Source of the DNA: Pyxicephalus adspersus
Taxonomy: Eukaryota > Chordata > Amphibia > Anura > Pyxicephalidae
DNA: 64,000 nt
Direction: 5' to 3'
NCBI RefSeq assembly: GCF_032062135.1
Contig: NC_092859.1
Coordinates: 35,549,351-35,613,350, forward strand
The notes beneath the pieces were generated by a model, which worked only from the letters and a program-made list of their open reading frames with translations, was not told where the DNA came from and made no database searches. Shown one piece after another: positions 34,820 to 47,039 of this stretch; position 1 is the first letter of the stretch, and each line of letters starts with the position of its first letter. The translations under genes and the position numbers were made by a program.

Positions 34820-36875
34820 CTCTTTGCTGGAGGGTCTGAAATGAGAAAGCAAAGCCTTGCTTTCACCAAGATGGCCACTTTCACACAGGGACATAGTGGG
34901 GAACGAGGCAAGTCACTAGTGGAAAAGATCAGCTGCAGGGAGACCCCAGGCAATACTGTTAAGTAGTTTGCCTTTTTAACACTTTACAAATCCTTACAGA
35001 AAAAGGGAAGATCCTGGACTAGTAGTACTGTGGTTAAATGACATCTCTGGGTCTGCTTGGTCTGTTCACATCACTTCAAAGATGATAACCCCCCACAGCA
35101 GCCTTTGGCCTTTTGAAAGTATTATACAGGTAAATATAATAGGAATATGAAGCTTGAGGGAAATATTTTTGTTCAAATAAATAGTTTAGCAATAGGGTCG
35201 CTTTAATGTTCAGAGGGGTAGTCATACGAACAAGGTATGATTTTTGGTGCTATGTAAAAATACAGATAAAGAGTCAGTCTACCAAAATTGTTCTGTTCTT
35301 AAAATCTGTTTTTAGTAAATGCTAAGGACTTAAACCACCTGACCAGTTCTTTTGTTTCTTGGGGACATCTTAGTGAGATCTTAGTGATGAGTTCTTCGAC
35401 TGGCACACCCACTGTATTGATTATAGGAGGTTCCACTCTCCCTGTTGGATTTATTTAATATAGTGAATGTAACAGAAGGAGCAAAATACCAAAAAAACTC
35501 ATTATAGTTTAGAAGTCATATTTTTATTCACTTATAATTACAATATTGAGTGGACTGCTCCTTAAAAAGCATGCCAGTCAAGGCCTTATTTTAACGCTGC
35601 CCAGGGTTAGGCTTTATGCTTTAAACTTAAAATTTAGATTCCATAAACTGTTTTACACTGAAGAAACTTGTAGTGCAAAGCCACAGGTTTACTAAATTGA
35701 CCCGCCACCACTAATACTCATTGTCCCTTCACTTTATTGGTTCTATGTTCACCAGTGGAAAAAAGTGAATGCACCTGTGCTTCCAGGTATGGGAATCACC
35801 TGTATGTGATTCCAATTGCATAATAAAACAAATACTTTATATCTATATTTATTAACTAGTCAATGGTGGAATATTTTTTAATCTATTTTTGCCCTTGAAA
35901 TATAGAGAATATAAATATGTCATGAAAGCAATACCACTGAAGCAATGCTTTGTTACTTTAATAAAAAAAAAAAAAAAAAATCAGCAGAGTTTTTGCTGAT
36001 TTCACAGGCCCTTGGCTAAAATGTCAAAATAGCAATTTTGGAATTCTGGAATTTACTGGAGAAGGTACAATGGTTCAGGTTGATTGGGTTTGAGGGTGTT
36101 TTGCTTTTTTGAATATTAATTCCTTGTCTTTTAAAAACAGTTACTACAGAGATTCCTGGATCCATGTGGGTTATTTGAAACCCCATAACCCCCCCCCCCC
36201 CAGCCCCTTTTAAACTTTCAACACAATAAAGATACCTGTGTGTATGGTGCAAATTGCATTTCAGCTGTTTATTACAAAATCTTAAACATTCTCACATATT
36301 GTTATCACATTACCCTTATATCATTACAACATTTTCCTAAACCTAACATTACCACTGGTCAGGTTGCAGTTCCTCAAAGGCATAAATTTCACCACCATCA
36401 AACCAGGGACCTGCACTTGTCATTGATAGACCAGGCTCCCAGGCGCAACCCCACCACCTTGAGAACTATATCAATTAAGCATACAATCCCCAACAAACTA
36501 CCACTTATTTGCTGACATATTACACTATTTAGAAAGATCCATACCATAGATGGCTCTCCAAACCACTCCATCACCCTTTCCATGCACTGCCCTCGAGGAC
36601 CTCAAACTGCCTGCACCACCCAAATCCCATATTAGGAATCCCACTTTCCTATATAACTTTTTCTTCACCCATTATTTACTTTTTCTACCCATCTTTGCCT
36701 TGCCCTCTTTCTGCCCTCCCCCATACTCCACCTTTTAACACCCACTTGCCCAGTTCAGCCTTCCCACCAGTCATGTTGGCCCTACACCTAGCTCCCGCTC
36801 ACAAGCTCCTGGCCTTTCTGACCGAAAACAGCAAGCATGAGGGATAAGAGCTAATAACTAACTCTCTCTCATGGA
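34820..36875. other. gene-free stretch with homopolymer runs
   Basis: A-run at about 35962-35979 and C-run at about 36189-36202. The frames 36240-36515 and 36550-36738 are low in complexity and unrecognised. Confidence 0.4.
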
Positions 36876-36879
36876 AACT

Positions 36880-37085
36880 CACAATCTAAGTCCCTACCAT
36901 AGTCATATGTCATTACCATTGTTCAGGATCAAAAAGGGGGAGCCAATACCCAACCAGTTTTTGGAGACAAAACCCAGACAAACACAGGGGAAAACATGCA
37001 AATTACAATCATATAGTGTTCTAGTCAAGCTTTGACCAGGGGACCCCAGTGCTGCAGTGCCCAAGTGCTAGCCCATGAGCCTCTT
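36880..37085 (-). repeat. tRNA-derived SINE, degenerate copy 2
   Basis: It shares with 775-1075 the stretch ctcacaatctaagtcccta, the core (ggagacaaaacccagacaaa-cacaggggaaaacatgcaaa), catatagtgttctagtc, and the tRNA-like head read on the minus strand (complement of caagtgctagcccatgagcc). The B box is damaged (gctttgaccagggg). Confidence 0.7.
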
Positions 37086-37089
37086 GCAA

Positions 37090-39900
37090 ATCTTCTTTAC
37101 AGAAGAGCTCAGATTGGGGGCCAGTTCCAGGAGCCAATCAAATGTGCTGCAAATGTTTTGACATGGAACATGCTAACAGAGATAGAATTTTGAATAGTCG
37201 ACTGTTCTAGTTTTCTTAATGTTCTGTTCCACAGCAGGGATTTAGCAAAAAGCTTCTTGGATAACCACTAGGTGGATTTGGGGATGAATCTACAATTTTT
37301 TGAACAAAACAAAATGAAAATGTACAACCTAAAGTATATAATATTGGAAAATCACAGACCTAAATGCATTAATGTAATACATAAAGATTTCCTGTTAGGC
37401 AGGACACTGCCAATGCCATATTTCTTCTCATACTGATAGATCCCATTTGATTTACAGGTTATGTACAGGCATAAAATAATGTAATAAAACTGACCATCTG
37501 ACCAGCCTGTTCCTCACCTTTATATTTCATTCAAAACTTTATGGGGAAATTGGTATCAGAGCATATTGATTATTGAAATTAAGTCATAAAGATTAGATTA
37601 ATTTAGTATTTACAATGGAAATATGAACTACAGGTAGAGGATTGTGTATCCTATAAATGAATGCAAGCTATTCATATTGTACTGTTATCTAAAAGTAGAT
37701 CAATAATTGATTAGAATTTAGTTTAATTAGACTAGTGACGGGAGATTGGGCTTCAAGCTGGGACTAAAAATTTATTAAAAGTTGGAGATCCCCTTGCTTA
37801 TATAATAAAGTTTTAATGAAGGACAATAATTGGAGGAGATCCGGCAAGAGGGACAGTGGAGTGAATCTGTAACTTAGTATTTAGTACCAGAATATTCACG
37901 CTAGTTGCTTTCAGTGCAGAACTTCCAACACAAAAAAAGGTAACCCTACCATAAGGCACACACTTCACACTATCCTCCCTATAACACTAACCGTATCAAT
38001 AACCATGCTTTATGTAATCATAGCACCTTGACTGCATGCTCACCCTCCTTGCACCAGGATCCATTCAACCCAATCCACTCACAGCCAAGCTGTAGAGTGG
38101 ATTAAGCTTCTCTGATCTACATAATGCTGTCAGGGAGTCTGAAAAAAGCAGCTCACATCTAAAACTTTTTCTTAAACAATTTTAGATCCAACAGACCAGA
38201 AAAGTGGACTTTTTAACCTGATTCAACCAAAAATTAGATATAAGAACTAACCCCCCCAAAAAACCTATCCACATTCCTGGAGCATACATTGCCCAATAGC
38301 TTCCCCTGCAGCTCTTCTGGTGAAGTTATCAGGGTTCTGCATATAGTTTGACAGCTAGGTTCTGCTCTGTGTATCAGAAGACATCAGCTCTTTGTAAATG
38401 AACTATTAGATCAACGTTGCAATCAACGTTGGCAGGTGGAATTCCTAAATACATTAGGACAGTATTTTCGTTGTGTTACTATAAGCACAGTATTGTTAAA
38501 TCTGCACATTGTGTCTATATTAGGACTTAACTTAAAATAAGCACTGGTCAAAAAAAAACCATACAGTTATCTTTTTATAGTATATAGAAAAGTATAAAGA
38601 AGAATATAAAAAATAAAATTATTTTGCAATATACTACCAAAGAATGCCTTGTATGCTCTGAAAAAATTCAATACATAATACTTTGTAATCTTAAATATTG
38701 ACAGAGGTATAGCTTAATCAATAGATCCAATGGTAAAATATAAGGAATATAAGATGTACAGCTGGTTCTGGATAATAAAAGGACAGAGGTTTCCCCTGCG
38801 TGTATTGCACATACTGTATGTGTGAAAGTGTCACCCGGCAAACCTCTGAAATGGGTTTAATAGATCTTATCTGCTGGCTGGCTGTTTGCTGGGGAATTCT
38901 GGATTTCGTATTGTGCACTCAGTGAATTACTTCTCTTGTATTTCTGCTTTGCTAGTTTAAAACTGATTGAATGGCTTCCTACATTCTCCTTTGATGCTGA
39001 AAGGGATATTTATTGCCTGTTCAGTTTCTGATATGAAAAGTTTTCCTGACAAGTATTTGTTATACTCAGATTGTCACCTTATTAATTAAAATGTAACACT
39101 AAGAAAACTGATGACTTTGAAGACTTGTATTCACTATTACGCTCAAAAAGGGGGAGAGAGGTTGGGGTGCAGTTATAGCTTTCCTACGTTTATGAACTGT
39201 GCCTGGGTTTGGGATACTACATGTAGCATCTCACACATGGCTCTCCTTAGGAAAGAATGGCGGAGATGTTCAACTGAGTCAAATGTGGAAATGCTTGTTC
39301 ATGAAGAACCAGAGCTATGGTTGGGGCTACTGAGCAAAGGTGCCAACTGCCAGAAGCATGCCTGGGAACTAATGTTTCCACCACCCAACTACACTTAGCC
39401 CTAGAGTTCTGTGAATTCAGAAGGGACAATAGAAAACTGAAAGAAGGTGTTGTGTGGCAAAAACTTTATGCTTAGGGAAAAAAGTCATATATTGTATTTT
39501 CATGTTGTCCATAAAATTAACAAATGATTTTCACTTTATTTCTGATTCCCCCTGTAAAAGAGTTTTGTTGCTTGTTAGTCCTGCCAAACTTGAAATGTAT
39601 TGAAAAAATTGAGGAAGTATACTACTTCATCCATAACCATCAAAAACTAACCCCTCTACACATACTTTAGGGTTAAAAAAACTTTTTTCTATCTATCTAT
39701 GCAGTCTGTATGTTGTAACTTCTCACATCAAAAGTTTGTCTGACACTAAATATTACACTATGCAGTCCCTAATGGATTGAAACAAACACAATGCCCCTGG
39801 TAGTCAGGCACCATGTGATCATTGCCTAGGCGTGTCACATGATGGGTGTACAGGAATAATGTCTATGTATTGCATGAATTGAAAATTATGCTGTGAGGTG
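37090..39900. other. gene-free stretch, nothing recognised
   Basis: The plus frame 39111-39398 (95 codons) overlaps a minus frame of 60 codons, and neither has a recognisable domain. No repeat boundaries were seen. Confidence 0.4.
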
Positions 39901-39904
39901 GTAA

Positions 39905-40010
39905 CACGGGCGGGCGGGCCAGATGTAGTTCATTTTCGGAATTCTTTTGGGGGCCAAAAAAGGATCTTGAGGGCTAGAACTGGCCCACGGGCCAGAGTTT
40001 GACACCCCTG
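39905..40010. mobile_element. hAT-like element, right-end fragment
   Basis: The sequence ends ggcccacgggccagagtttg-acacccctg. Complemented, this reads CAGGGGTGTCAAACTCTGGC, a common vertebrate hAT end. The matching left end is absent, so this is a truncated copy; the left part is a cgggcgggcggg run. Confidence 0.7.
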
Positions 40011-40074
40011 CCCTATAGATGTACACATAGAAACAAACAAATAAAAGCAGAAGTAGAACCTATAACTAGGTTTT

Positions 40075-40116
40075 AATTATGTATACTTATCTCCCTAATT
40101 ATGTATACTTATCTCC
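40075..40116. repeat. 22-bp tandem duplication
   Basis: AATTATGTATACTTATCTCC occurs at 40075-40094 and 40097-40116, separated by ct. Two copies only. Confidence 0.9.
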
Positions 40117-40195
40117 ACTCCACAATTGTCTTATCTGCAGACATGAAGTCTAAAGTTATGTTTAGATTGGTGGTGAGGTTGCAGTGTAATAACTA

Positions 40196-40913
40196 CCATA
40201 TTTTTCGGACCATAAGACGCACCAGTTTTTAGAGAAGGGAAATGAAGAAAAAGAAGATTCTGAAACAAATAGTGTCCTAAAATATTTTATGTGCATTAAA
40301 AACCAACATCACAGTCATAAACACATGTAATCAACCCTGTAAAGTAAACAGCAGCATTTAGAACCATTATTAACAAATAAAGTCAGCAAAAGACAAAATT
40401 ACTGCCATTGATTGTCCCTATCTGATCACTCTATGCAATGACTGTCCCCTTCTGATCACTATATGCAATGATTGTCCCTATCTGATCACTCTATGCAATG
40501 ACTGTCCCCTTCTGATCACTATATGCAATGATTGTCCCTATCTGATCACTCTATGCAATGACTGTCCCCTTCTGATCACTCTATGCCATTGATTGTCCCC
40601 TTCTGTTCACTTACCGGTAATTAAGTGTAGGGATCTCCGTTAGGGCCGGGATCTCTGTTAGGCAGGGATCAGCAGCTTGCTTCCTGGTGCAGAATGCCGG
40701 CTGTTACTTTCAGTTTCATTCTGCACTGCAGCCAGGAGCAGGCACGTGCTGCACAGCCAGCATCAAGGAGACACGCACACAGGAGAGGAATACGGTAAGA
40801 AACTTTTTTTTTAACAGCATATGTGTAGGCTGTATTTGGACCATAAGACGCAGGGACTTTTTTCCCCCACTTCTGGGGGGAAAAAAGTGCGTCTTATGGT
40901 CCGAAAAATACGG
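40196..40913 (+). mobile_element. M3: MITE-like element with internal minisatellite
   Basis: Inverted ends of about 27 bp: left CCATATTTTTCGGACCATAAGACGC.., right (complemented) CCGTATTTTTCGGACCATAAGACGC... TA lies outside both ends (40194-40195, 40914-40915). Inside are an A-rich spacer, seven minisatellite units (40405-40612), then gttaggcagggatcagcagc, tttcagtttcattctgcact-gcagcca, acacgcacac, a donor-like cggtaagaa (40794-40802), and the other end. M2 is the nearest relative; the core is nearly that of M1. It has no transposase, and the superfamily is not assigned. Confidence 0.78.
40405..40612 (+). repeat. minisatellite with 60-bp higher-order period (in M3)
   Basis: 30-bp units of two alternating kinds: attgtccctatctgatcact (then ctatgcaatg) and actgtccccttctgatcact (then atatgcaatg). 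Successive 60-bp blocks at 40441-40500 and 40501-40560 are identical. The last units switch to ctatgccatt/ccccttctgttcac and decay. Confidence 0.93.
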
Positions 40914-40915
40914 TA

Positions 40916-41588
40916 CATCCTCACATCCATGAACTATGCCCTTGGGTGAGAGGTTACATGTAGTGTCTCATCTGCGGCTGCTCATAAAGAATAAATAGGG
41001 TTGCTGGACCAGACTAAGCAAGCCCTACAAACATTTGTGAGAGGTAAAGAGAAGACATTTAATAGGCTTCCTGCTTGAAATCTTGTTTTTTTATTATTAT
41101 TATTATTATTTCCATGTTAAAGCCTTACTCCAGCTAACCTTTTATGCAGCTACAGCAGCTGTTTTTTTCTTTTGGAAATATCACATGAATATACGCTGAT
41201 CTTTGGAAGCACCACTGGCAGTGTTTTATGATTTGGCCTAGCCCTTGTAACTGTTACTTTTGCTAAAAAGCTTGGCCTATACTTATACAAAAAAAATAGA
41301 TGAAAACACGTTAGTTAAAAAAATTAGTTACAGGTATTACCAATATACAGTTAAACAATATTTTCACCATAGTCTTTAAAGACATTCTATAAATAGTTCT
41401 ATACATTTTACAAGTAATATTTGATAGGTAGCTGGATTTATATATGTCATTTACCCACAGATCTGGTGCCTGCAGTGCTGCCTGCTGAATGTCGTACTAC
41501 TATACAATTTCACTGTCCTCCAGTAAACCTTGAAGGTGGCTACCACCTTGGAGATAGACTTTTTAATAAATGTTTATTGATGGCATTA
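40916..41588. other. gene-free stretch with a TTA microsatellite
   Basis: (TTA)n at 41091-41112, seven or so units. Nothing else was recognised. Confidence 0.5.
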
Positions 41589-41589
41589 T

Positions 41590-41766
41590 CAGAGATGTCC
41601 AACTCTAGTACTTGAGGGCTACAAAAAGGACAGAATTTTCATATGAACAGAGCACATGATTACTTTTTGTATACCACACCTTAATAAATTTACAGCTATC
41701 TGTTACAGAAATACTAAAAATGAGTGCAAATCTTGGCCCGTGACAACTGGAGTTGGACAACTCCGG
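41590..41766. mobile_element. 'G' hAT-like MITE, copy 2
   Basis: The left end cagagatgtccaactctagt and right end (complemented) ccggagttgtccaactccag are inverted repeats. This is the same element type as 24537-24707. No coding capacity; the flanks were not resolved to a clear duplication. Confidence 0.6.
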
Positions 41767-41769
41767 TTG

Positions 41770-44700
41770 GTCTACTGGCCTTTGTCATGTACAGTTTTTC
41801 TAATTATGCTTGGCTTGATTTATCAAGATAATAATAATAAAAGCTAATAATTCACATCCACTCATCGGATTTATACTGCAAAATTATAACTATCATTTGT
41901 ATCTCAGTGTCCCAGATAGTTGCAGACAAAGGGAAACAGAAAACATTATATATCCTAAAAAGCAATAGGCATACTGGCAAATACCAGGAAACACAAAGGG
42001 TCAGCTTTAGGGGAGAACAAACTGGACAACTTCACAGGGCCCAAATTTACAGAATGGTAGAGGGTTTAGAGATCTGTGCATTTTGGGCCCCTATTATATA
42101 TTTGCCCAGGGACCCATTTTGTCTAAATCTACCCTGCCCACACTGGTAGGTAAACTTCTTCTCCAGGTACTTCTAGAGACAAACTGCTCTCTAAAAGGTA
42201 TACCCTGGCTTTAGCAATGGCATGCTGCATTTTATAAAAGGTATAGAGTTTGCTAAAGTAGTGACTTTATTTACACAGTAATACATTGTATCTAAATTGG
42301 TGCATTGTTCGAATATATATGCATAGTTTTCATCACAGGGTACAAGGATTCTCACCCCATAACCTACTTGTTGCCCTACAGTTTGCCCTTTGGATGCTGC
42401 AGAAAAAAAGCTGGGTTTCTTTTTGAAGGAATGGTGCTGTGTTGTGAACCAATTTATTGATTTAGGTCTACTGGGGAGGTATAGTGGCTACTCCTGGTGA
42501 CAACTCTTGGAGAGCCACATTTGGCTTTAGTTCTGATCTTTAGTTCTGATCTAAATTCATAAACCCTTACAAATCACCTTGTCATGCTTTCTAACAGTAA
42601 CATATTTTTTTTACAAGAAAACCTAAATGAATAGCTCCATAGTGCCTGCAGCTATAGAGGTTTCTGAGGACTTCAAATTAATTTTTGGAGTGACAATATG
42701 TTTTATGAATAAGTAAATTTAGCTTTGTCCTTTGTTCAGAAAACCTCATAGCCAAAAGTTTACATAATGACATTCCAACAAGGAATTGCTCTTTAAATAC
42801 ATATTGCACAAATGTATGGTGAAGAACCTATGTATGCATCTTTTTGCACATGGTACATTACAATGCAACATGTTCCTTATGGGGAAGGGCAATTTTCTGT
42901 TTCTTTTGTGAAATAAGAGAAATTAAAGAGATTGTGCTATTATAAGTATAATATGTCAAGAAAGACAAAGAAGATACCTGTGAGAAATCTGTACAACACC
43001 AGTAAAGAGGGGACATACATTCATGGGAGAATAGACTGAAATGGCACAGACTGGGTACATGTATGTAAGACGATGTGGTTTGCAGTGTACTGGTACAAAG
43101 TCAATGAGCCAGTAGTAATTTGAGATCCATCAATTTGTTTGAACACAGATTAGGATTATTGTAACATTGCCTGAAAATATAATTTGTTTTAAAACTGGTC
43201 TCAAAGTAGCCGGAAGATTTCTGCAAATTACCTGACCACTAAATCATATTTATATAGAAATGAGCACAAATAATATGATAACAGATAATGTGCAATTAGC
43301 ACATTTTTTTGGGGGGGGGGGTTATGTATTAGCAACAGATTGTATTGGCCAGTAGGGTCAGCTGAGGTCTGAGGTATGAACCCACAATTTATGTATGCAC
43401 AATATATAGTAGAAATCTATCCAAAGTTAATATTTTATTTAGATTTGTATAGAGCAGGTAAAGGGTCTCTGGTTTTTATTGCTATCTATTGGGAAAATTT
43501 CTTCTCATTCCCATCAAACTGAATGAAGTATAAAATTGAAATCCAAATTTTTTTTTTGTTAGCATTGGATAAAGTGGAGAACACATAGATTTTCAGGTAT
43601 GCAAACCCACTGAAAGTGATTTTCCTCCCAAACTTTTTCCAGCAGAAAATACATTTTGGTAGCATTTAGGGTTCAGAGATCAGTAGATGCGTAAACCACC
43701 TTGTGGATTCTTATGTGTCTCCACAACCACAGAGATCTCAGTACTTGAAGCTAAGGTAACATGTGGAACCTACTGTCTGAGTAGAATATTTGTACCTAGT
43801 ATGAAGAATGCAACAATAGGAATTTGATACCCCACAGGAAGGCAGGAATACCCTAAGTAGGGGAAACATCCCAGGTGGCTAGAACCAGGCTGGGCATAAA
43901 CTGGACAGGGATTATGCTGGGCACCACTCCACTGGAGATGCCAGCAGACGGCTCAGCCCACCAGAACTTTACCCCTGAACTTTAACATATGGCAAGTTAC
44001 TTAATACACAGTTTTATACAGGTAAGTATATAGGTGTCTTACCAGGCAAAATATTTGTAATGCTTTTCAGATTGTCTTCTAAATTGTAGAGCTATACCAT
44101 GCTATAACAAGAGGAGGAGAATAAGGAATGATAAGAGAATGACTCCACGCAGTAGTGTATCTTCCTGGACCAGCTCCCAACACCCACCTTGTTCCTCTTT
44201 AACTCTGTTCTGCAAGGCTTTAGCTAATTATACTTGTCTATCAGACATCGTAGTGGTAGCATCAGCAATTTATACTATCACTACTACCAATTTAGAGCTA
44301 TGTATAACACAAAACATATAGACAATGCCTCTGCAGACCTCCAGTATTGCTTTAAAGCTTTGGTGGAAGTCAATTAAGGGCCTTACAGTTCCGTAGTGTG
44401 ACATTTTCAGTTTAAATCCCCAGAAAGAGACTTAAAGGAATCCTGGGATTAAGACCAGTCTCGTTGTTCGATAGCCATTCCAAAAACAAAACTATATCTA
44501 TTAAAAATAATGAATCCCATTAGAGCCAGAAGCATTTCACTGTGTGATTAATGCTGTACACATATTTTTTATGGATTTTGTCCCAGTTTTGTTGCCAAGG
44601 GATAGTCATAAATAGTCTCCAGTGCACCTTTAATAGCTCTCCGCTCAGATTAATGACACGGGTATTATATATAGGTGACCTCTTCAGTTTATAGGCACTC

Positions 44701-45330
44701 AGCAGGCTTAAATCTTGTTGAAATGTTTTTTATGCTTTTGGTCATAACTGTTTGGTATGACTCCTAGCATTGCATGTCACTTTATGCTTGGTTACTCAAG
44801 TGTGTTGGAATTGGCTGCTAAGCAAAATGCTGGCTAGATTGGGGCTGACATGAGCATTCCGTCACCTTAAATGGCAGAACATGCAAACATTCTCACATAT
44901 CCCTCATTCCTCATCTCCCTCATATACTGACACAGATATGTACGTGATTAAGGTAGAACTATGGGTTCAAGTAAAAGATGATATATATGATGGAATATGT
45001 GAATAGTAAAGTAACAGTACAAGTTTTTGTCTTTATTGCTGTCTGTGTTCCCATGGGGAGGTTCCCTCTTTTACTACTCCTGGCGACCATTGCTCCAAAG
45101 GCTGAAAGTTAAGGGAAACAACATTTTGGGTTCCCATATGAGCAATAGGTGTAAAGATTTGTTAAAAATACCCAAATAGAGGTATACATGTTCCCTGCAC
45201 TATGCAAAACTAAAATACAAAATTCAAAACTAAAATACTAAATTTGGTCTGACATGTACTTTACATCCAGATATAAAGCAGAAAATATTAAGCTTTTTAT
45301 TTGCAGAAGAAATACACTATGTGTTATATT
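41770..45330. other. gene-free stretch, possible conserved non-coding DNA
   Basis: No gene was recognised. G-run at about 43310-43321. 44430-44720 is repeat-free with several ATTA motifs and could hold conserved non-coding sequence (impression only). Confidence 0.3.
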
Positions 45331-45333
45331 AAT

Positions 45334-45451
45334 GAAACAGGGAATCTGACATTCTCTCAAACATTCCCTGTTGGGAATCAATTACTGCCTTTTAAACATA
45401 TTGATCTTGAAGATTCCCATGACAGAATTCCCTGTTTTATAAATAGAGCCC
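45334..45451. repeat. 'H' foldback element with aacagggaat arms
   Basis: gaaacagggaatctgacatt on the left and, complemented on the right, gggctctatttataaaacagg followed by gaattctgtcatgggaatc form an imperfect inverted repeat. gggctctatttataaa is a common start of short frog foldback elements. The left terminus has been lost. Confidence 0.45.
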
Positions 45452-45454
45452 TAT

Positions 45455-46080
45455 GTTTTTTTCTACAATGAAACAAACACATTCTGTTAATTTCTGGCAT
45501 AGCCAATTAGGGTGGCTGAAGACCCCAAACACAGAAAAAGACTGGATGAGGATGTTAGCTGTCATAGTAATGAGAGAAGGTGAATTAAATTACTTTTTAA
45601 GTATGAGATAAACAAGCTCAGCTCCAGCTTACACGTTTCAAAGTTTTTTCTTTTCTTTTGTAAACCATGTGAATAAAAGTGGTAGAGTTTGTCCCAACTG
45701 TCATTTTTTCTGAACAGATTGGCCTCTCTGGAACAGACAAATATTATTAAAGATGTGTGAAATAGAAAAGCATTTACAGTTATCAGAAAGGAACATTTTT
45801 CGCTTCAGTGGGCTTTTATTGTGAAATTCAGTTCTCGTATATCTATATGTTTCTTCATTGTTAGCCATCAAGGCAGCAACTAGAAAGAAAGAAAAGAAAG
45901 TCTTAAAATGGAACATGGATTAACTCAAAAAATGTGAAACACAAATACATAAAATTAAACAAATGTTAACATGTATGTCAAGGAAAATTGGGATATAATG
46001 CAATTAATTTCTGCAATTCATAAGCATTCCCTCATGTTTTATTACTTTAAAGACCCCTACAAGTACAGAAAACTACCAAA
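45455..46080. other. gene-free stretch, nothing recognised
   Basis: The minus frame 45701-45916 (71 codons) has no recognisable domain. Confidence 0.4.
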
Positions 46081-46082
46081 TT

Positions 46083-46293
46083 GGCCCTAATTTACTAAAG
46101 CTCTCCAAGACCAGAGAATATAGAACCTGGGTGACCTTGGAAACCTGGAATGGATTTCTTAAAAATCATTTGCTATTAGTTGGCAATCGTTTTCAATACT
46201 AAATCAGATCCATTCCAAGTTTGCTGGATCACCTAGATTCTATCATGCTAGTCTATTTTCTCCAGTCTTGGAGAGCTTGAATTAATCAAGTCC
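46083..46293. mobile_element. 'A' family palindromic MITE, copy A4
   Basis: It starts GGCCCTAATTTACTAAAGCT and ends with the complement of GGACTTGATTAATTCAAGCT. The 3-bp duplication ATT lies at 46080-46082 and 46294-46296. It is diverged from A1 but has the same foldback layout. Confidence 0.8.
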
Positions 46294-46296
46294 ATT

Positions 46297-47035
46297 GCTT
46301 TCATCTAGCCACTCTCTCATCCTAAAGCATAATGGCTAATCTGCACTGCAACACACCTGATTGGCACCTTGTGCTGCTTCTCCTACCCCTTTCTGCATTT
46401 TGCTGTACAACTGGCTGTAAAAAGCTAAAACTGTCAGCTACTAACACTGCTTGTGTTAAAAAATGGTTACAGAGCTGCACTAATTTATGGCAATTATATC
46501 TGCCTGCTGTTCAGCTTTAATTCATCTGATGTGTTTTTAACACATATTTAGATTTTAGGTTCAGATAGAGTACCAGCTTTAATAATAGTGTAACGATAAC
46601 AAGCTATCTTCCGCTTAGAATATGACACATTCACCATGCCTTTAGGAACTTAAGTGGAGCTGTAACATGCTTTAAAAAATCAAAACCTGTCATTTAATAA
46701 GTAGATGTGACATCAAATACATCAACCTTGAGAGCAGGCTTCTACAAATGATCTCTCACACACTCTCTGCAATAAATGTTTCCTCCTCACCTCTTAGTTG
46801 TTAAGACCATTCTCCATTTGTTTGCCATGCTTTCTTTTTTCCCATAGATGACACATGGCAGATAATTACTTTCATGCATGTTTGTTGGGCTGGGCAGCAA
46901 CTCCTGCTCTTTCCCCCTAACATTCACAATTGTTCCTTGTTTTAAAGATGCTGGGAAATAGCACAATCACAATAAAGATGAACTATTTTTCAGAATTTTC
47001 GCAAGCAACAAACCTGATTGGCTTCTAGTGGTGCA
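46297..47035. other. gene-free stretch, nothing recognised
   Basis: The 62-codon frame 46332-46520 has a hydrophobic stretch but no recognisable identity. Confidence 0.4.
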
Positions 47036-47039
47036 CCAC

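Noticed and set aside
40405..40612. Regular 30-bp repeats that could be mistaken for a CRISPR array
   Set aside because: Units are contiguous without unique spacers and lie inside a transposon in vertebrate-type DNA; it is a minisatellite.
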